Shown piece after piece: positions 51,172 through 59,410 of a DNA stretch of 64,000 bases. Within the stretch, counting starts at the first letter, position 1; every line of letters begins with the position of its first letter. The position numbers were made by a program, and so were the translations under genes. The stretch comes from Frigoribacterium sp. Leaf186. Lineage in GTDB: Bacteria; Actinomycetota; Actinomycetes; Actinomycetales; Microbacteriaceae. The notes below the pieces were generated by a model, which made no database searches, was not told where the DNA came from, and was given only the letters and a program-made list of their open reading frames with translations. The stretch is taken from the NCBI RefSeq assembly GCF_001423905.1, contig NZ_LMPQ01000012.1, positions 423,047-487,046 on the forward strand. Direction: 5' to 3'.

Positions 51172-53460
51172 TTGTCATCCGAGATCGACCGCGAACGCGC
51201 CTACGTGGGCACCCTCTACGACCGCCTCGACGAGCTGAAGGCCGACGCCCGCGTCCGTCTCGAGCGCACCCGCCGCGAGACCGTCGGTGGCAACCACCAG
51301 AGCCGCAGCGAGCGCGACGCCTACGCGCGCCTCTACGAAGACACGATCGTCCAGCTCGGCTCGGTCGACGAGCGGCTGGCCTTCGGGCGGCTCGAGCTCG
51401 AGACGCCCGACCTGCTCGGCCAGACCGGCGACGTCGACCGTCCGGCCGAGCCGGGCGAGGGCGGCCGGTACCGCTACATCGGCCGCATCGGCCTGCGCGA
51501 CGAGTCGCACCACCCGATCCTGCTCGACTGGCGCGTGCCCGGGGCGAGCGCCTTCTACCAGGCGACCGCGGCCACGCCCATGGGGGCGAGGGCCCGGCGC
51601 CACCTGACGCTCGAGGGCCGCACCGTCACCCGTCTCGAAGACGAGGTGTTCGACCCCGACCTGCTCGACCGTGACGACGTCCAGCTGCAGGGCGAGGGCG
51701 CGCTGATGGCGGCCCTGACGGCACAGCGCACGGGTCGCATGACCGACATCGTCGCCACGATCCAGGGCGAACAGGACCGCATCATCCGCTCGCAGCTCGA
51801 CGGCGTGCTCGTCGTCCAGGGCGGCCCCGGCACGGGCAAGACGGCGGTGGCCCTGCACCGCGCCGCCTACCTGCTCTACTCGCACCGCGACCGGCTGAAG
51901 GGGTCGGGCGTCCTGGTCGTCGGGCCGTCGCGGTCGTTCCTGCGGTACATCGAACAGGTGCTGCCGTCCCTCGGCGAGAGCGGCGTCGTGCTGTCGAGCC
52001 TCGGCGGGCTCTACCCCGGCGTCGAGGCCCAGACCGACGACGCGCCCGAGGTCGCCGCGCTCAAGGGCTCGGCCGAGATGGCCGAGCTGATGCGGCGGGC
52101 CGTCCGGTCGCGTCAGATCCGCCCGAGCGAGCCGACGACGATCGACATCAACGGCGAGCGACTGGTCGTGCGTCCCGAGCTCGTCGGCGAGGCGATGCGC
52201 AAGGCCCAAGAACGGGGCAAGCCGCACAACGTCGCCCGCGTCACCTTCAACAAGGCCGCCCTGTCGGCCCTGACCCGCCAGCTCGTCGACCAGATGCGCG
52301 AGCACGGCACGACCGTCGACGAGTCCGACGAGGCCGTGCTGCGCGAAGACATCCGGCAGTCGCACGACGTCCGCGTCCTGCTCAACACCGCGTGGTTGCC
52401 GCTCAGCGCCGAGAAGCTCGTCGAAGACCTCTACGCCCGACCGAACTGGCTGGCCTCGATCACCCCGCGGTGGACGCCCGAGCAGCGCGCCCTGCTGCGA
52501 CGCGGGCGCGGGGCGGGCTTCACGGTCTCCGACGTGCCGCTGCTCGACGAGGCCGCCGAACTGCTCGGCGAGTTCCAGGCCGGCGTCGACCCCGAGCGCC
52601 TGGCGCGCAAGGCACAGCGCAAGCGCGACATCGAGAACGCCGAGCGGGCCATCGAGAACATGGGCGTCGAGGGCATGGTCAGCGCCGAGCAGATCGCCGG
52701 CGGGTTCGCCGAGCGGGCGGCGTCGATGACCACCGCCGAGCGCGCCTCCGGCGACCGCACCTGGGCCTTCGGCCACGTCGTGGTCGACGAGGCGCAAGAG
52801 CTGTCGCCGATGCAGTGGCGCCTGCTCTCACGCCGTTGCCCCCTGCGGTCGTTCACGGTCGTCGGCGACATCGCCCAGGCCTCGAGCCCGGCGGCCGCGA
52901 CGTCGTGGGACCGCGCCCTCCAGGCCCTCCTCGGGCGGCGTCGAGGAGGCGCGGCGCAGGGCACGTCGGCACCCTGGCGGCTCGAAGAACTCACGGTCAA
53001 CTACCGCACGCCCGCGCAGATCGTGGCCTACGCCGAAGACGTCGCGACGGCGAGCGGGCTACGGATCACCCCGAGCCGGTCGGTGCGCTCGAGCGAGTGG
53101 CCGGTGCGCGAGGTGACCGGCGCCTCCTCGAAAGACGACTTCGTCCGCGCCACCGTCGACGCCGTCCGGGCCGACCGGGCGATCGACGCCGACGGCACGC
53201 TCGCCGTCATCGCGCCCGAGCAGGCCGTCACGGCCCTGGTCGAGGCCCTCTCGGCCGAGTTCGCCGGGCTGGTGGCGCCCGGGTCGGCGTCGCTGACGAA
53301 GCCGATCTCGGTGCTCAGCCCCGCGACGTCGAAGGGCCTCGAGTTCGACTCGGTCGTCGTGGTCGACCCCGAGCGGGTCCGGCAGGCGACCCGGCGCGGC
53401 AACGCCAGCCTCTACGTGGCCATGACCCGGCCCACGCAGCGCCTCACGATCGTCTCGTAG
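51172..53460 (+). CDS. helD: HelD-like RNA polymerase-associated helicase
   Basis: A 762-residue SF1-type ATPase of the actinobacterial (class II) HelD group. An N-terminal coiled coil (IDRERAYVGTLYDRLDELKADARVR, quoted in part) precedes the GRIGLRDESHHPILLDWRVPGASAFY block. The 1A domain has Walker A VVQGGPGTGKTAVALHRAAYL (Lys near 224, quoted in part). Walker B is VVVDEAQELSPMQWRLL, with later motifs VGDIAQ, VNYRTP and LYVAMTRPTQRL. HelD removes stalled RNA polymerase from DNA and can affect rifamycin tolerance in relatives. The start choice rests on promoter position (see 51130). Confidence 0.9.
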   Translation: MSSEIDRERAYVGTLYDRLDELKADARVRLERTRRETVGGNHQSRSERDAYARLYEDTIVQLGSVDERLAFGRLELETPDLLGQTGDVDRPAEPGEGGRYRYIGRIGLRDESHHPILLDWRVPGASAFYQATAATPMGARARRHLTLEGRTVTRLEDEVFDPDLLDRDDVQLQGEGALMAALTAQRTGRMTDIVATIQGEQDRIIRSQLDGVLVVQGGPGTGKTAVALHRAAYLLYSHRDRLKGSGVLVVGPSRSFLRYIEQVLPSLGESGVVLSSLGGLYPGVEAQTDDAPEVAALKGSAEMAELMRRAVRSRQIRPSEPTTIDINGERLVVRPELVGEAMRKAQERGKPHNVARVTFNKAALSALTRQLVDQMREHGTTVDESDEAVLREDIRQSHDVRVLLNTAWLPLSAEKLVEDLYARPNWLASITPRWTPEQRALLRRGRGAGFTVSDVPLLDEAAELLGEFQAGVDPERLARKAQRKRDIENAERAIENMGVEGMVSAEQIAGGFAERAASMTTAERASGDRTWAFGHVVVDEAQELSPMQWRLLSRRCPLRSFTVVGDIAQASSPAAATSWDRALQALLGRRRGGAAQGTSAPWRLEELTVNYRTPAQIVAYAEDVATASGLRITPSRSVRSSEWPVREVTGASSKDDFVRATVDAVRADRAIDADGTLAVIAPEQAVTALVEALSAEFAGLVAPGSASLTKPISVLSPATSKGLEFDSVVVVDPERVRQATRRGNASLYVAMTRPTQRLTIVS

Positions 53461-53553
53461 GTCGCGCCGGCGGGGCCGGTGGCCGCGGGCCAGCTCGGGT
53501 CGCCGGTGTCGGGGTCGTCCGGTACCGGTCCGGTACCGGGCGTCCGGGCCGGC

Positions 53554-54183
53554 TCAGCGGTAGTCGGGTGGCCAGGCGAAGGCGGCGGGCGCGGTGACTG
53601 TCTCGCCCACCGGTGCCAGGACGAGGTCGATGCGCTCGAAGTCCCGCAGCGGGATGCCGGCCGGGTCGGAGGTGTAGGGGCTGCCGCCGACGAAGGTGTG
53701 CAGCTCGAGGCCGTCGTCGTGCCCGAGCGAGCCGACGCCCCGTCCGTCGAGCGCGACGTCCCACTCGGTGAACAGCTGGCCGAGCACGAACGTCTCGCGG
53801 GTGGGGGACTCGACGTGCACGATGCCGCTCGTGTCGTGCGTGTGGATCTCGGCAGCGAACTTCTCGTCGGAGTCGTGACCGATGTCGCCCGGCACGGTGA
53901 CCGCTTGCCCGTCGACCGTGATCGAGAGGTGGGCGTGCACGTGCATCGCGAGGTCCTGGCCCCACACGTTCTCGAGGCCGGCGGCGGCCGCCCGGGTCTC
54001 GAGCTGGTCGGTCGCGGGTCGACCCCACGGAGGCGCGGTCACGGCCCCGCGGACGTTCTGTGGGTTGCCGCCCTGCACCACGGCCACGCCGACGCTGCCC
54101 GCCACGAGGACGACGAGGGCGAGCAGCCCGGCCAGCACCTCGCCCGAGAGCCGCCGCCGGGGGCGCCGGGTGCGGTCGCTCAT
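53554..54183 (-). CDS. Membrane-anchored His-motif protein in the M4/emfourin operon
   Basis: A 209-residue protein with one N-terminal helix (VLAGLLALVVLVAGSVGVAVV, quoted in part) and an exported domain. Two histidine clusters, AMHVHAHLSITVDG (about 80-93) and EIHTHDTSGIVHVES (about 112-126), plus several acidic residues, look like a metal-binding or cupredoxin-type site, but I cannot name the fold. Its ATG overlaps the emfourin stop by four bases (ATGA), so it is translationally coupled to the protease inhibitor gene. Function unknown. Confidence 0.75.
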   Translation of the reverse strand: MSDRTRRPRRRLSGEVLAGLLALVVLVAGSVGVAVVQGGNPQNVRGAVTAPPWGRPATDQLETRAAAAGLENVWGQDLAMHVHAHLSITVDGQAVTVPGDIGHDSDEKFAAEIHTHDTSGIVHVESPTRETFVLGQLFTEWDVALDGRGVGSLGHDDGLELHTFVGGSPYTSDPAGIPLRDFERIDLVLAPVGETVTAPAAFAWPPDYR

Positions 54184-54479
54184 CGTGCCGCCCCGGTCTC
54201 GGCCTCGGAGGTCGTGCGGACGCGGTCGACCAGCTCACGCCACGGCCCGGTGACCTGTTGCTCGGGCAGCTTGGCCTTGCGCGTCGGGCGGGTCTCGGCC
54301 GTGATCACCCAGACGAAGCGGTCGGGCTGCACCGCCTGGGCCGCGCGGGGGGCCTGAGACCAGGGCAGCCGGTCGATCAGGACGAGCCACGACTCGGTGT
54401 CGGGCTCGGCGTCGACGTCGACCGACCAGCTGCGGGTGAGGCCGGCGAAACCCCCGGAGCGCGAGACGGTGACCTTCAT
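54180..54479 (-). CDS. Protealysin inhibitor emfourin-like protein
   Basis: A 99-residue protein with the emfourin layout: MKVTVSRSGGFAGLTRSWSVD at the N-terminus (quoted in part), a central WLVLIDRLPW, and FVWVITAETRPTRKAKLPEQQV. Emfourins are slow-tight inhibitors of protealysin-type M4 proteases encoded beside the protease. Here the M4 gene lies 56 bases upstream on the same strand, matching that genetic arrangement. TAGCAT ends seven bases before the ATG, so it also has its own leaderless promoter and could be made independently of the protease. Confidence 0.88.
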   Translation of the reverse strand: MKVTVSRSGGFAGLTRSWSVDVDAEPDTESWLVLIDRLPWSQAPRAAQAVQPDRFVWVITAETRPTRKAKLPEQQVTGPWRELVDRVRTTSEAETGAAR

Positions 54480-54486
54480 GGGCGCG

Positions 54487-54492
54487 ATGCTA
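54487..54492 (-). promoter_or_regulatory. -10 element TAGCAT, leaderless emfourin start
   Basis: On the minus strand TAGCAT ends seven bases before ATG 54479, within the 56-bp gap after the M4 protease gene. Confidence 0.4.
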
Positions 54493-54535
54493 CCCCGGCC
54501 GCGTCCGCGGCAGCGGGGTCCGCCGCCGGCCTGCC

Positions 54536-55573
54536 TCAGGCGGCGGGCGTGACCCCGACGCCCTGCCAGCCGGCCGACGTCGCCCGGGCCTCGTCGGACT
54601 CCGCCCCGTACCGTGTCGTGGCCGCCTCGACGGTCGCCGCCGCGAACTGCGCGAAGGTGGCCTCGGTCGGCAGCGCCCCGCCGGTCAGCGTGTCGTACCA
54701 GATCTGCCCGGCCCGCACCCAGGCCTCGCCGCCGAGCGCCTCGGCCACGAGGTAGAAGGCCCGGTTGGGGATGCCCGAGTTGAGGTGCACGCCGCCGTTG
54801 TCGTCGGTCGTCTCGACGTAGTCGTCGAGGTGGCCGGGCTGGGGGTCCTTGCCGAGGACGTCGTCGTCGTACGCCGTGCCCGGGGCCTTCATCGACCGGA
54901 GGGCCCTGCCCTGCACCTCGGGGGTGAAGAGCCCCTCGCCGATCAACCAGGTCGCCCGGTCGGCGGTCTGGCCGAACAGGTGCTGCTCGACGAGGGCGCC
55001 GAACACGTCGCTGACCGACTCGTTGAGCGCACCCGACTGCCCCTGGTAGGTGAGGTTCGCGGTGTACTGCGTCACGCCGTGGGTCAGCTCGTGACCGATG
55101 ACGCTGACGGACGCCGTGAACCGTTCGAACACCTCGCCGTCGCCGTCGCCGAAGACCATGCGTTCGCCGTTCCAGAAGGCGTTGTCGTAGTCCTGCCCGT
55201 AGTGCACGGTGGCGTCGAGCGGCAACCCGGCGCCGTCGCTCGACGACCGCCCGTAGACCTCGCGGAACAGGGCGTAGGTGGCCCCGAGCGCGTCGTAGGC
55301 CTCGGTGGCGGCGACGTCGTCGGTGGCCGGCTCGCCCTCGCCCCGCACGCGGACGCCGGGCAGGTCTTCGGTGCCCCGGGCGTCGAAGATCGTGCGCTCG
55401 AGCACCGCCTCACCGCCGAGCGCCCCCTGCACCACCGGGGGAGTCGCGTTGCGGTCGACGTCCCGCATCGCGAGCAGGCCGTTGCGCGCGGCCTGCGGCG
55501 CTCGATGCAGGCGGGGCGAGTCGGCCTCGGCGAGGTGGGCGAGCAGGTACGGCGGGACGATGAACCGGGTCAT
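54536..55573 (-). CDS. M4 family metallopeptidase, protealysin-like
   Basis: A 345-residue thermolysin-family protease without signal peptide. The short propeptide carries FIVPPYLLAHLAE, the PPYxL motif of the protealysin-like precursor. The catalytic part has zinc motif VIGHELTHGVTQY (about 155-167), the third-ligand segment GALNESVSDVFGA and substrate-binding GGVHLNSGIPNRAFY. Probably cytoplasmic or released without a Sec signal, and self-activated by propeptide removal. ATG 55573 begins the propeptide. First gene of a three-gene unit with emfourin and the His-motif protein. Confidence 0.93.
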   Translation of the reverse strand: MTRFIVPPYLLAHLAEADSPRLHRAPQAARNGLLAMRDVDRNATPPVVQGALGGEAVLERTIFDARGTEDLPGVRVRGEGEPATDDVAATEAYDALGATYALFREVYGRSSSDGAGLPLDATVHYGQDYDNAFWNGERMVFGDGDGEVFERFTASVSVIGHELTHGVTQYTANLTYQGQSGALNESVSDVFGALVEQHLFGQTADRATWLIGEGLFTPEVQGRALRSMKAPGTAYDDDVLGKDPQPGHLDDYVETTDDNGGVHLNSGIPNRAFYLVAEALGGEAWVRAGQIWYDTLTGGALPTEATFAQFAAATVEAATTRYGAESDEARATSAGWQGVGVTPAA

Positions 55574-55700
55574 GCGTGCACTCTCGCACGGGCCTCCGAC
55601 ATCGGCCCGACCGTTCACACGATCGTGACGTACCGGTCGGTCGTGCGTCGTGCCCCGGGCGACCGACGCCACGAGGGGCGGTGGCCGTCGCCCGCCCGAC

Positions 55701-55706
55701 TACCGT
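55701..55706 (+). promoter_or_regulatory. -10 element TACCGT, leaderless apt start
   Basis: TACCGT ends seven bases before ATG 55714; no Shine-Dalgarno. Confidence 0.4.
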
Positions 55707-55713
55707 TGACGTC

Positions 55714-56253
55714 ATGACCGTCACCGACGCCTCCTCGTTCGTCGACAGCAAGATCGCCGTCGTCCCCGACTTCCCGAAACCCGGCATCCTCTTCCGCGAC
55801 GTCACTCCGCTCTTCTCCGACGCCGACGCCTTCGCGACCGTCACGACGGCGCTGTCCGAGCCGTTCGACGGCGGCTTCGTCGCGGTGGCCGGCATCGAGG
55901 CTCGGGGCTTCGCGCTGGCGGGCGCCATCGCGATCGAGCAGGGCGTCGGCGTGCTCACGGTGCGGAAGGCCGGCAAGCTGCCCGGCGAGGTGCTCAGCGA
56001 GAGCTACGCCCTCGAGTACGGCGAGGCCACCCTCGAGCTGCGTCCGAACCAGATCCCCGCGGGGTCGAGCGTCCTGATCGTCGACGACGTCCTGGCCACC
56101 GGCGGCACCGTCGAGGCGACGATCACCCTGCTCGAACGCGCCGGCTACGTCGTGGCCGGCGTCGCCGTGCTGCTCGAGCTCGACGGCCTCGACGGGCGCG
56201 CCCGCCTCGAGGGCCACGTACCCGTCCACGCCCTCTCGTCCGCCCCCGCCTGA
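55714..56253 (+). CDS. apt: Adenine phosphoribosyltransferase
   Basis: A 179-residue purine-salvage enzyme that joins adenine and PRPP to give AMP. Family features: FPKPGILFRDVTPLF, GIEARGFALAGAIA, RKAGKLPGEV and the PRPP-binding VLIVDDVLATGGT (about 121-133). Leaderless promoter upstream. It lies alone between the divergent M4 protease gene and the convergent M50 gene, not in the secDF/relA context seen in many actinobacteria. Confidence 0.94.
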   Translation: MTVTDASSFVDSKIAVVPDFPKPGILFRDVTPLFSDADAFATVTTALSEPFDGGFVAVAGIEARGFALAGAIAIEQGVGVLTVRKAGKLPGEVLSESYALEYGEATLELRPNQIPAGSSVLIVDDVLATGGTVEATITLLERAGYVVAGVAVLLELDGLDGRARLEGHVPVHALSSAPA

Positions 56254-56271
56254 CGCCGGGCTCGGCCGGCC

Positions 56272-57006
56272 TCAGGCGAACGAGCGAGCGGCCTCGAGCG
56301 CCCCGGGGAAGAGCAGCCCGGCACCGCCGAGCAGGCAGGCGAGGGCGACGAGCACGAACACCCCGACCCACACCACGCCCGGCACGTGCGTGAGTCCGGC
56401 GAGCTGGTCGGCGTCCGAGGCGGTCGAGCGCGACCGTCGCCGGCTCCGCTGCAGCTCGAGCGACGCGCGGAGCGCCCCGAACCCGAGCACCGACGTCACG
56501 ATCAGTCCGAACACCGCCTGCCAGGTCGGCGACGCGAAGAACGTCACGGCGACCACCAGGGCGGCGCCGAGCAGCACCACCCAGAGGCCGAACCAGTTGC
56601 GGATCTGCACGAGCATCAGCGCGAGCAGCAGCAGCAGCGCCCAGAGCAGCCCCGCGGCGTAACCCGCCGAGAGCAGCCAGGCCGCGCCCAGCGCCGCGAT
56701 AGCCGGTGCCGTGTAGCCGGCCAGCAGCGTGACGATCATGCCGGGCCCGGTGCGCGGCCCCTTCGACACCGTCAGCCCCGAGGTGTCCGAGTGCAGTCGG
56801 ATGCCCGTCAGCTTTCGGCCGGTCAGCACGGCCGCGAGCCCGTGCCCGCCCTCGTGCACGACGGTGACGGCGTGCCGCACCGTGTGCCAGGTGCCGGGCA
56901 GCAGCACGAGCAGCAGGCCCGCGGCGACGCTCGCGAGCAGCCACGAACCGGGCAGGCGAGCGGCGAGCTGGCTGATCCGGGCCCAGAGGTCGGTGAGTGC
57001 GTCCAC
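56272..57006 (-). CDS. M50B-type membrane metallopeptidase
   Basis: A 244-residue polytopic protein with the zinc motif TVVHEGGHGLAAVLTG (HExxH as HEGGH, about residue 50) in the second hydrophobic segment, followed by the RLHSDTSGLTVSKG loop and about six helices. This is the small actinobacterial M50 peptidase-like group (DUF-type, YwhC-like). Start GTG 57006. Substrate unknown; no sigma or anti-sigma gene is adjacent. Confidence 0.85.
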   Translation of the reverse strand: MDALTDLWARISQLAARLPGSWLLASVAAGLLLVLLPGTWHTVRHAVTVVHEGGHGLAAVLTGRKLTGIRLHSDTSGLTVSKGPRTGPGMIVTLLAGYTAPAIAALGAAWLLSAGYAAGLLWALLLLLALMLVQIRNWFGLWVVLLGAALVVAVTFFASPTWQAVFGLIVTSVLGFGALRASLELQRSRRRSRSTASDADQLAGLTHVPGVVWVGVFVLVALACLLGGAGLLFPGALEAARSFA

Positions 57007-57018
57007 CCGACGAGCCTA

Positions 57019-57054
57019 GGAGGCGCGGTGCGCGCGGTCCGACACCGCGCCTCC
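57019..57054. repeat. GGAGGCGCGGTG inverted repeat in a divergent promoter region
   Basis: GGAGGCGCGGTG (57019-57030) pairs perfectly with CACCGCGCCTCC (57043-57054). Unlike the other pairs of this motif it lies between two divergent gene starts (M50 and VanZ), 13 bases from the M50 start codon, so a terminator role does not fit. Confidence 0.7.
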
Positions 57055-57153
57055 CCGGGTCATCGGCGCCCGCTCGCGGGGCGGGTCGTCCTCTGGGTTG
57101 ATCTTCGGGCGTTCCGGGCGTCCTCCCACGCACCCGTGCCGCACCATGGACGG

Positions 57154-57609
57154 ATGCGTCGCGCCGTCCTCCTCCTGCTCACCCTCGTCTACCTCGCCGG
57201 GGTCGCGTGGATGACCCTGCGCCCGAGCGTCTACGACGCCGACACGGGCGCCCTGCTCTGGCGGGCCCTCGACCTCTTCGCCCGGCACGACGAGACCTCG
57301 TGGATCACCTTCGCGCGGGTCGAGGCGGCGGCGAACGTCGCGATGTTCGTGCCGATGGGCATGTTCCCCGCGCTGCTGCTGCCCAAGCGGTTCTGGTGGG
57401 TCGGAATCATCGTGGGCTTCGCGGCCACGGTCGGCATCGAGACGTACCAGGCGACGTACCTGTCGGCGACGCGCTTCTCCGACCCTCAGGACCTCGTGAT
57501 GAACACCCTCGGGGCCGCGATCGGCGCGGCGTTCGTCGGCCTCGCGCTGCCCCGACGGCGTCGCGGTCGGAGCCGGCCACGACAGGGGTCGGCGTCGCCC
57601 GTCTGGTAG
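57154..57609 (+). CDS. VanZ family protein
   Basis: A 151-residue membrane protein with four helices (AVLLLLTLVYLAGVAWMTL, ANVAMFVPMGMFPALLL, VGIIVGFAATVGIETYQ, LGAAIGAAFVGLAL) and the VanZ pattern of a conserved Asn-x-x-x-F-x-P-G/M and E-x-x-Q. The C-terminus is short and basic. VanZ proteins are linked to teicoplanin/lipoglycopeptide tolerance or phosphatase-like functions. A stand-alone copy like this is common in actinobacteria and is not evidence for a vancomycin-resistance cluster. Confidence 0.85.
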   Translation: MRRAVLLLLTLVYLAGVAWMTLRPSVYDADTGALLWRALDLFARHDETSWITFARVEAAANVAMFVPMGMFPALLLPKRFWWVGIIVGFAATVGIETYQATYLSATRFSDPQDLVMNTLGAAIGAAFVGLALPRRRRGRSRPRQGSASPVW

Positions 57610-57702
57610 GCTCCTCAGGTTGCCGTCTGAACGGCCGCGGAGAAAGAGAGCTCGCACATCCGGTGACGAGCACCGCGCAACGAACTGAAAGGGGATCCAT
57701 CC

Positions 57703-57972
57703 ATGGCACTCGCACCTGACGTCAAGACCCGGATCATCGAAGAATACGCGACCCACCCCGGCGACACCGGATCCCCCGAGGTCCAGATCGCCGTGATGAC
57801 GCAGCGCATCCTCGACCTGACCGAGCACCTCAAAGAGCACAAGCACGACCACCACTCGCGTCGTGGCCTGCTGCTGCTCGTCGGCCAGCGCCGTCGCCTG
57901 CTCGGCTACCTGTCGAAGGTCGACATCGAGCGTTACCGCACGCTGATCGGCCGCCTGGGCCTGCGCCGCTAG
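57703..57972 (+). CDS. rpsO: 30S ribosomal protein S15
   Basis: Eighty-nine residues, the exact length of S15, with [35 protein letters not shown] and the basic C-terminus [21 protein letters not shown] primary binder of 16S rRNA in the small subunit. -10 TAGGCT (57608-57613) lies about 90 bases upstream, so rpsO has a leader, as expected for an autoregulated S15 mRNA. GAAAGGGGA seven bases before the ATG. Confidence 0.98.
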   Translation: MALAPDVKTRIIEEYATHPGDTGSPEVQIAVMTQRILDLTEHLKEHKHDHHSRRGLLLLVGQRRRLLGYLSKVDIERYRTLIGRLGLRR

Positions 57973-57998
57973 TCCTCGCGCTCCTGGCGTCTCGACGA

Positions 57999-58042
57999 CG
58001 GCCCCCTCGGCACGCAGCTCCGGCTGCACGCCGAGGGGGCCG
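57999..58042 (+). terminator. Intrinsic terminator after rpsO
   Basis: CGGCCCCCTCGGC (57999-58011) pairs perfectly with GCCGAGGGGGCCG (58030-58042), with an inner GCAGC/GCTGC stem, followed by TTCTC. Located 26 bases past the rpsO stop. Confidence 0.85.
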
Positions 58043-58147
58043 TTCTCACGTCCGCGGCGAGGTCGTTCGCCGGGCGGGGGATCATCGGACAGCGCCGCGG
58101 CCCGACCAGGACGCCCGACCTGCCCGGCCCGACCTGCCCGACGGCCC

Positions 58148-59410
58148 TCAGTACCAGTTGTGCGCGACCGAGTGCGCCCAGGCGGAGCACATCGTGCCGT
58201 AGCTGCTCTGGATGTACGAGATTCCCCAGTTCACCTGGGTGCGGTAGTTCGTCTGCCAGTCGAGCCCGAACGAGGCCATCTTGTTGCCGGGCAGCGACTG
58301 GGGGATGCCGTAGGCACCGCTCGAAGGGTTGCTGGCGTTCGTGCGCCAGCCCGACTCCTTGTTCCAGAGCTGCACGAGGCAGGTGTACTCGGCGCCGGTG
58401 CCGACCTTGGTCGCGGCGTAGGCCCTCGCGCCGGCCGGGTCGTTGACCGCACCCGTCGGGGGAGTCGTGCCGCCCCCGCCCGAGCCGCCACCCGACCCGG
58501 GAGTCGCGCCCCCGGACGATCCGCCGCCGCCCGACGAGCCGCCGCCGCCCGACGATCCTGACGCGCCGGACGAGCCCGACGGCGCCTTCGCGGCGGCCGC
58601 CGCCTGTGCCTGAGCCGCCGCCTGCTGGGCGGCGAACGCCTGCTCGGCCGCGACGCCCGTCCGGTACTGCTGCTCGAGCTCGGCGGTCGAGTCCTTGAGC
58701 GCGGCGAGCTGGGCGTAGAGGTCGGACGAGCGCTGCGTCGCGCTGGCGACCTCGGCGTCGGCGTCCGCCTGCGCGGCCGACGCCTGGTCGGCCGTCTCCT
58801 GGGCGTCGCGGGCGAGCGCGTCCCGCCGCTCGGCCGCGGTGGCCGCCTGGTCGCGGAGCGACGACACCGTGTTGCTCGCCGTCGTGGCGTCGGCCAACAC
58901 CGTCTGCCAGCGGTCGCCGAGCTGCGTGAGCGACCCGAGCTGGTAGAGCGCGGCCCCCGGGTCGGGTGAGGTGAAGAGGTCGGTGCCCATCGTGCTCGCG
59001 CCACCCGTCCGGAACAGGCTGCCCGCGAGTTGGCCGGCCTCCCGCTGCGCGGTGTCGGCGCCCGCGCGGGCCCGTTCGGCGTCGGCGGACAGCTCGTCGG
59101 CCCGCTGCGAGGCCGCGGCGAGCTCGGCCTGCGCCGTCAGGTTCGCCTGGTCGGCCGACACGGCCTCGTCGCTGCGGTCGGACGCGGCTTTCTCGAGGCT
59201 GTCGAGCGACGCGTCGATCAGGTCGACCTGCGCCTCGGTCGCCGCGGCGTTCCCCTTCGCGGCCTCGACCTGGGCCCAGGTCGGGTACCCCGCCGCCGAC
59301 GCGGCCGTCGGTGCCACGAGCAGCGCCAGCACGAGGGCCGAGGAAGCGCCGGTCGCCACCGCGAGGCGGCTCGCGCCACGACCACGGCCGGACCTGTCGT
59401 GAGCACGCAT
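58148..59410 (-). CDS. Secreted coiled-coil protein with lysozyme-like C-terminal domain
   Basis: A 420-residue exported protein. Signal peptide (SALVLALLVAPTAASAAG, cleavage near 40), two coiled-coil regions (about 45-130 and 180-260, Ala/Glu/Gln-rich), then a Gly/Ser linker of about 45 residues. The C-terminal domain contains CLVQLWNKESGWRTNASNPSSGAYGIPQ and a GISYIQSSYGTMCSAWAHS end, the transglycosylase/lysozyme-like fold with its catalytic Glu in NKESGW and two cysteines for a disulfide. It probably cleaves or binds peptidoglycan. Leaderless: TAGGGT seven bases before the ATG. It lies between rpsO and pnp on the opposite strand. Confidence 0.85.
   Translation of the reverse strand: MRAHDRSGRGRGASRLAVATGASSALVLALLVAPTAASAAGYPTWAQVEAAKGNAAATEAQVDLIDASLDSLEKAASDRSDEAVSADQANLTAQAELAAASQRADELSADAERARAGADTAQREAGQLAGSLFRTGGASTMGTDLFTSPDPGAALYQLGSLTQLGDRWQTVLADATTASNTVSSLRDQAATAAERRDALARDAQETADQASAAQADADAEVASATQRSSDLYAQLAALKDSTAELEQQYRTGVAAEQAFAAQQAAAQAQAAAAAKAPSGSSGASGSSGGGGSSGGGGSSGGATPGSGGGSGGGGTTPPTGAVNDPAGARAYAATKVGTGAEYTCLVQLWNKESGWRTNASNPSSGAYGIPQSLPGNKMASFGLDWQTNYRTQVNWGISYIQSSYGTMCSAWAHSVAHNWY

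Noticed and set aside
57154-57609. VanZ as sign of a glycopeptide-resistance cluster
   Set aside because: No vanR/S/H/A/X genes nearby; stand-alone VanZ proteins are common in actinobacteria.
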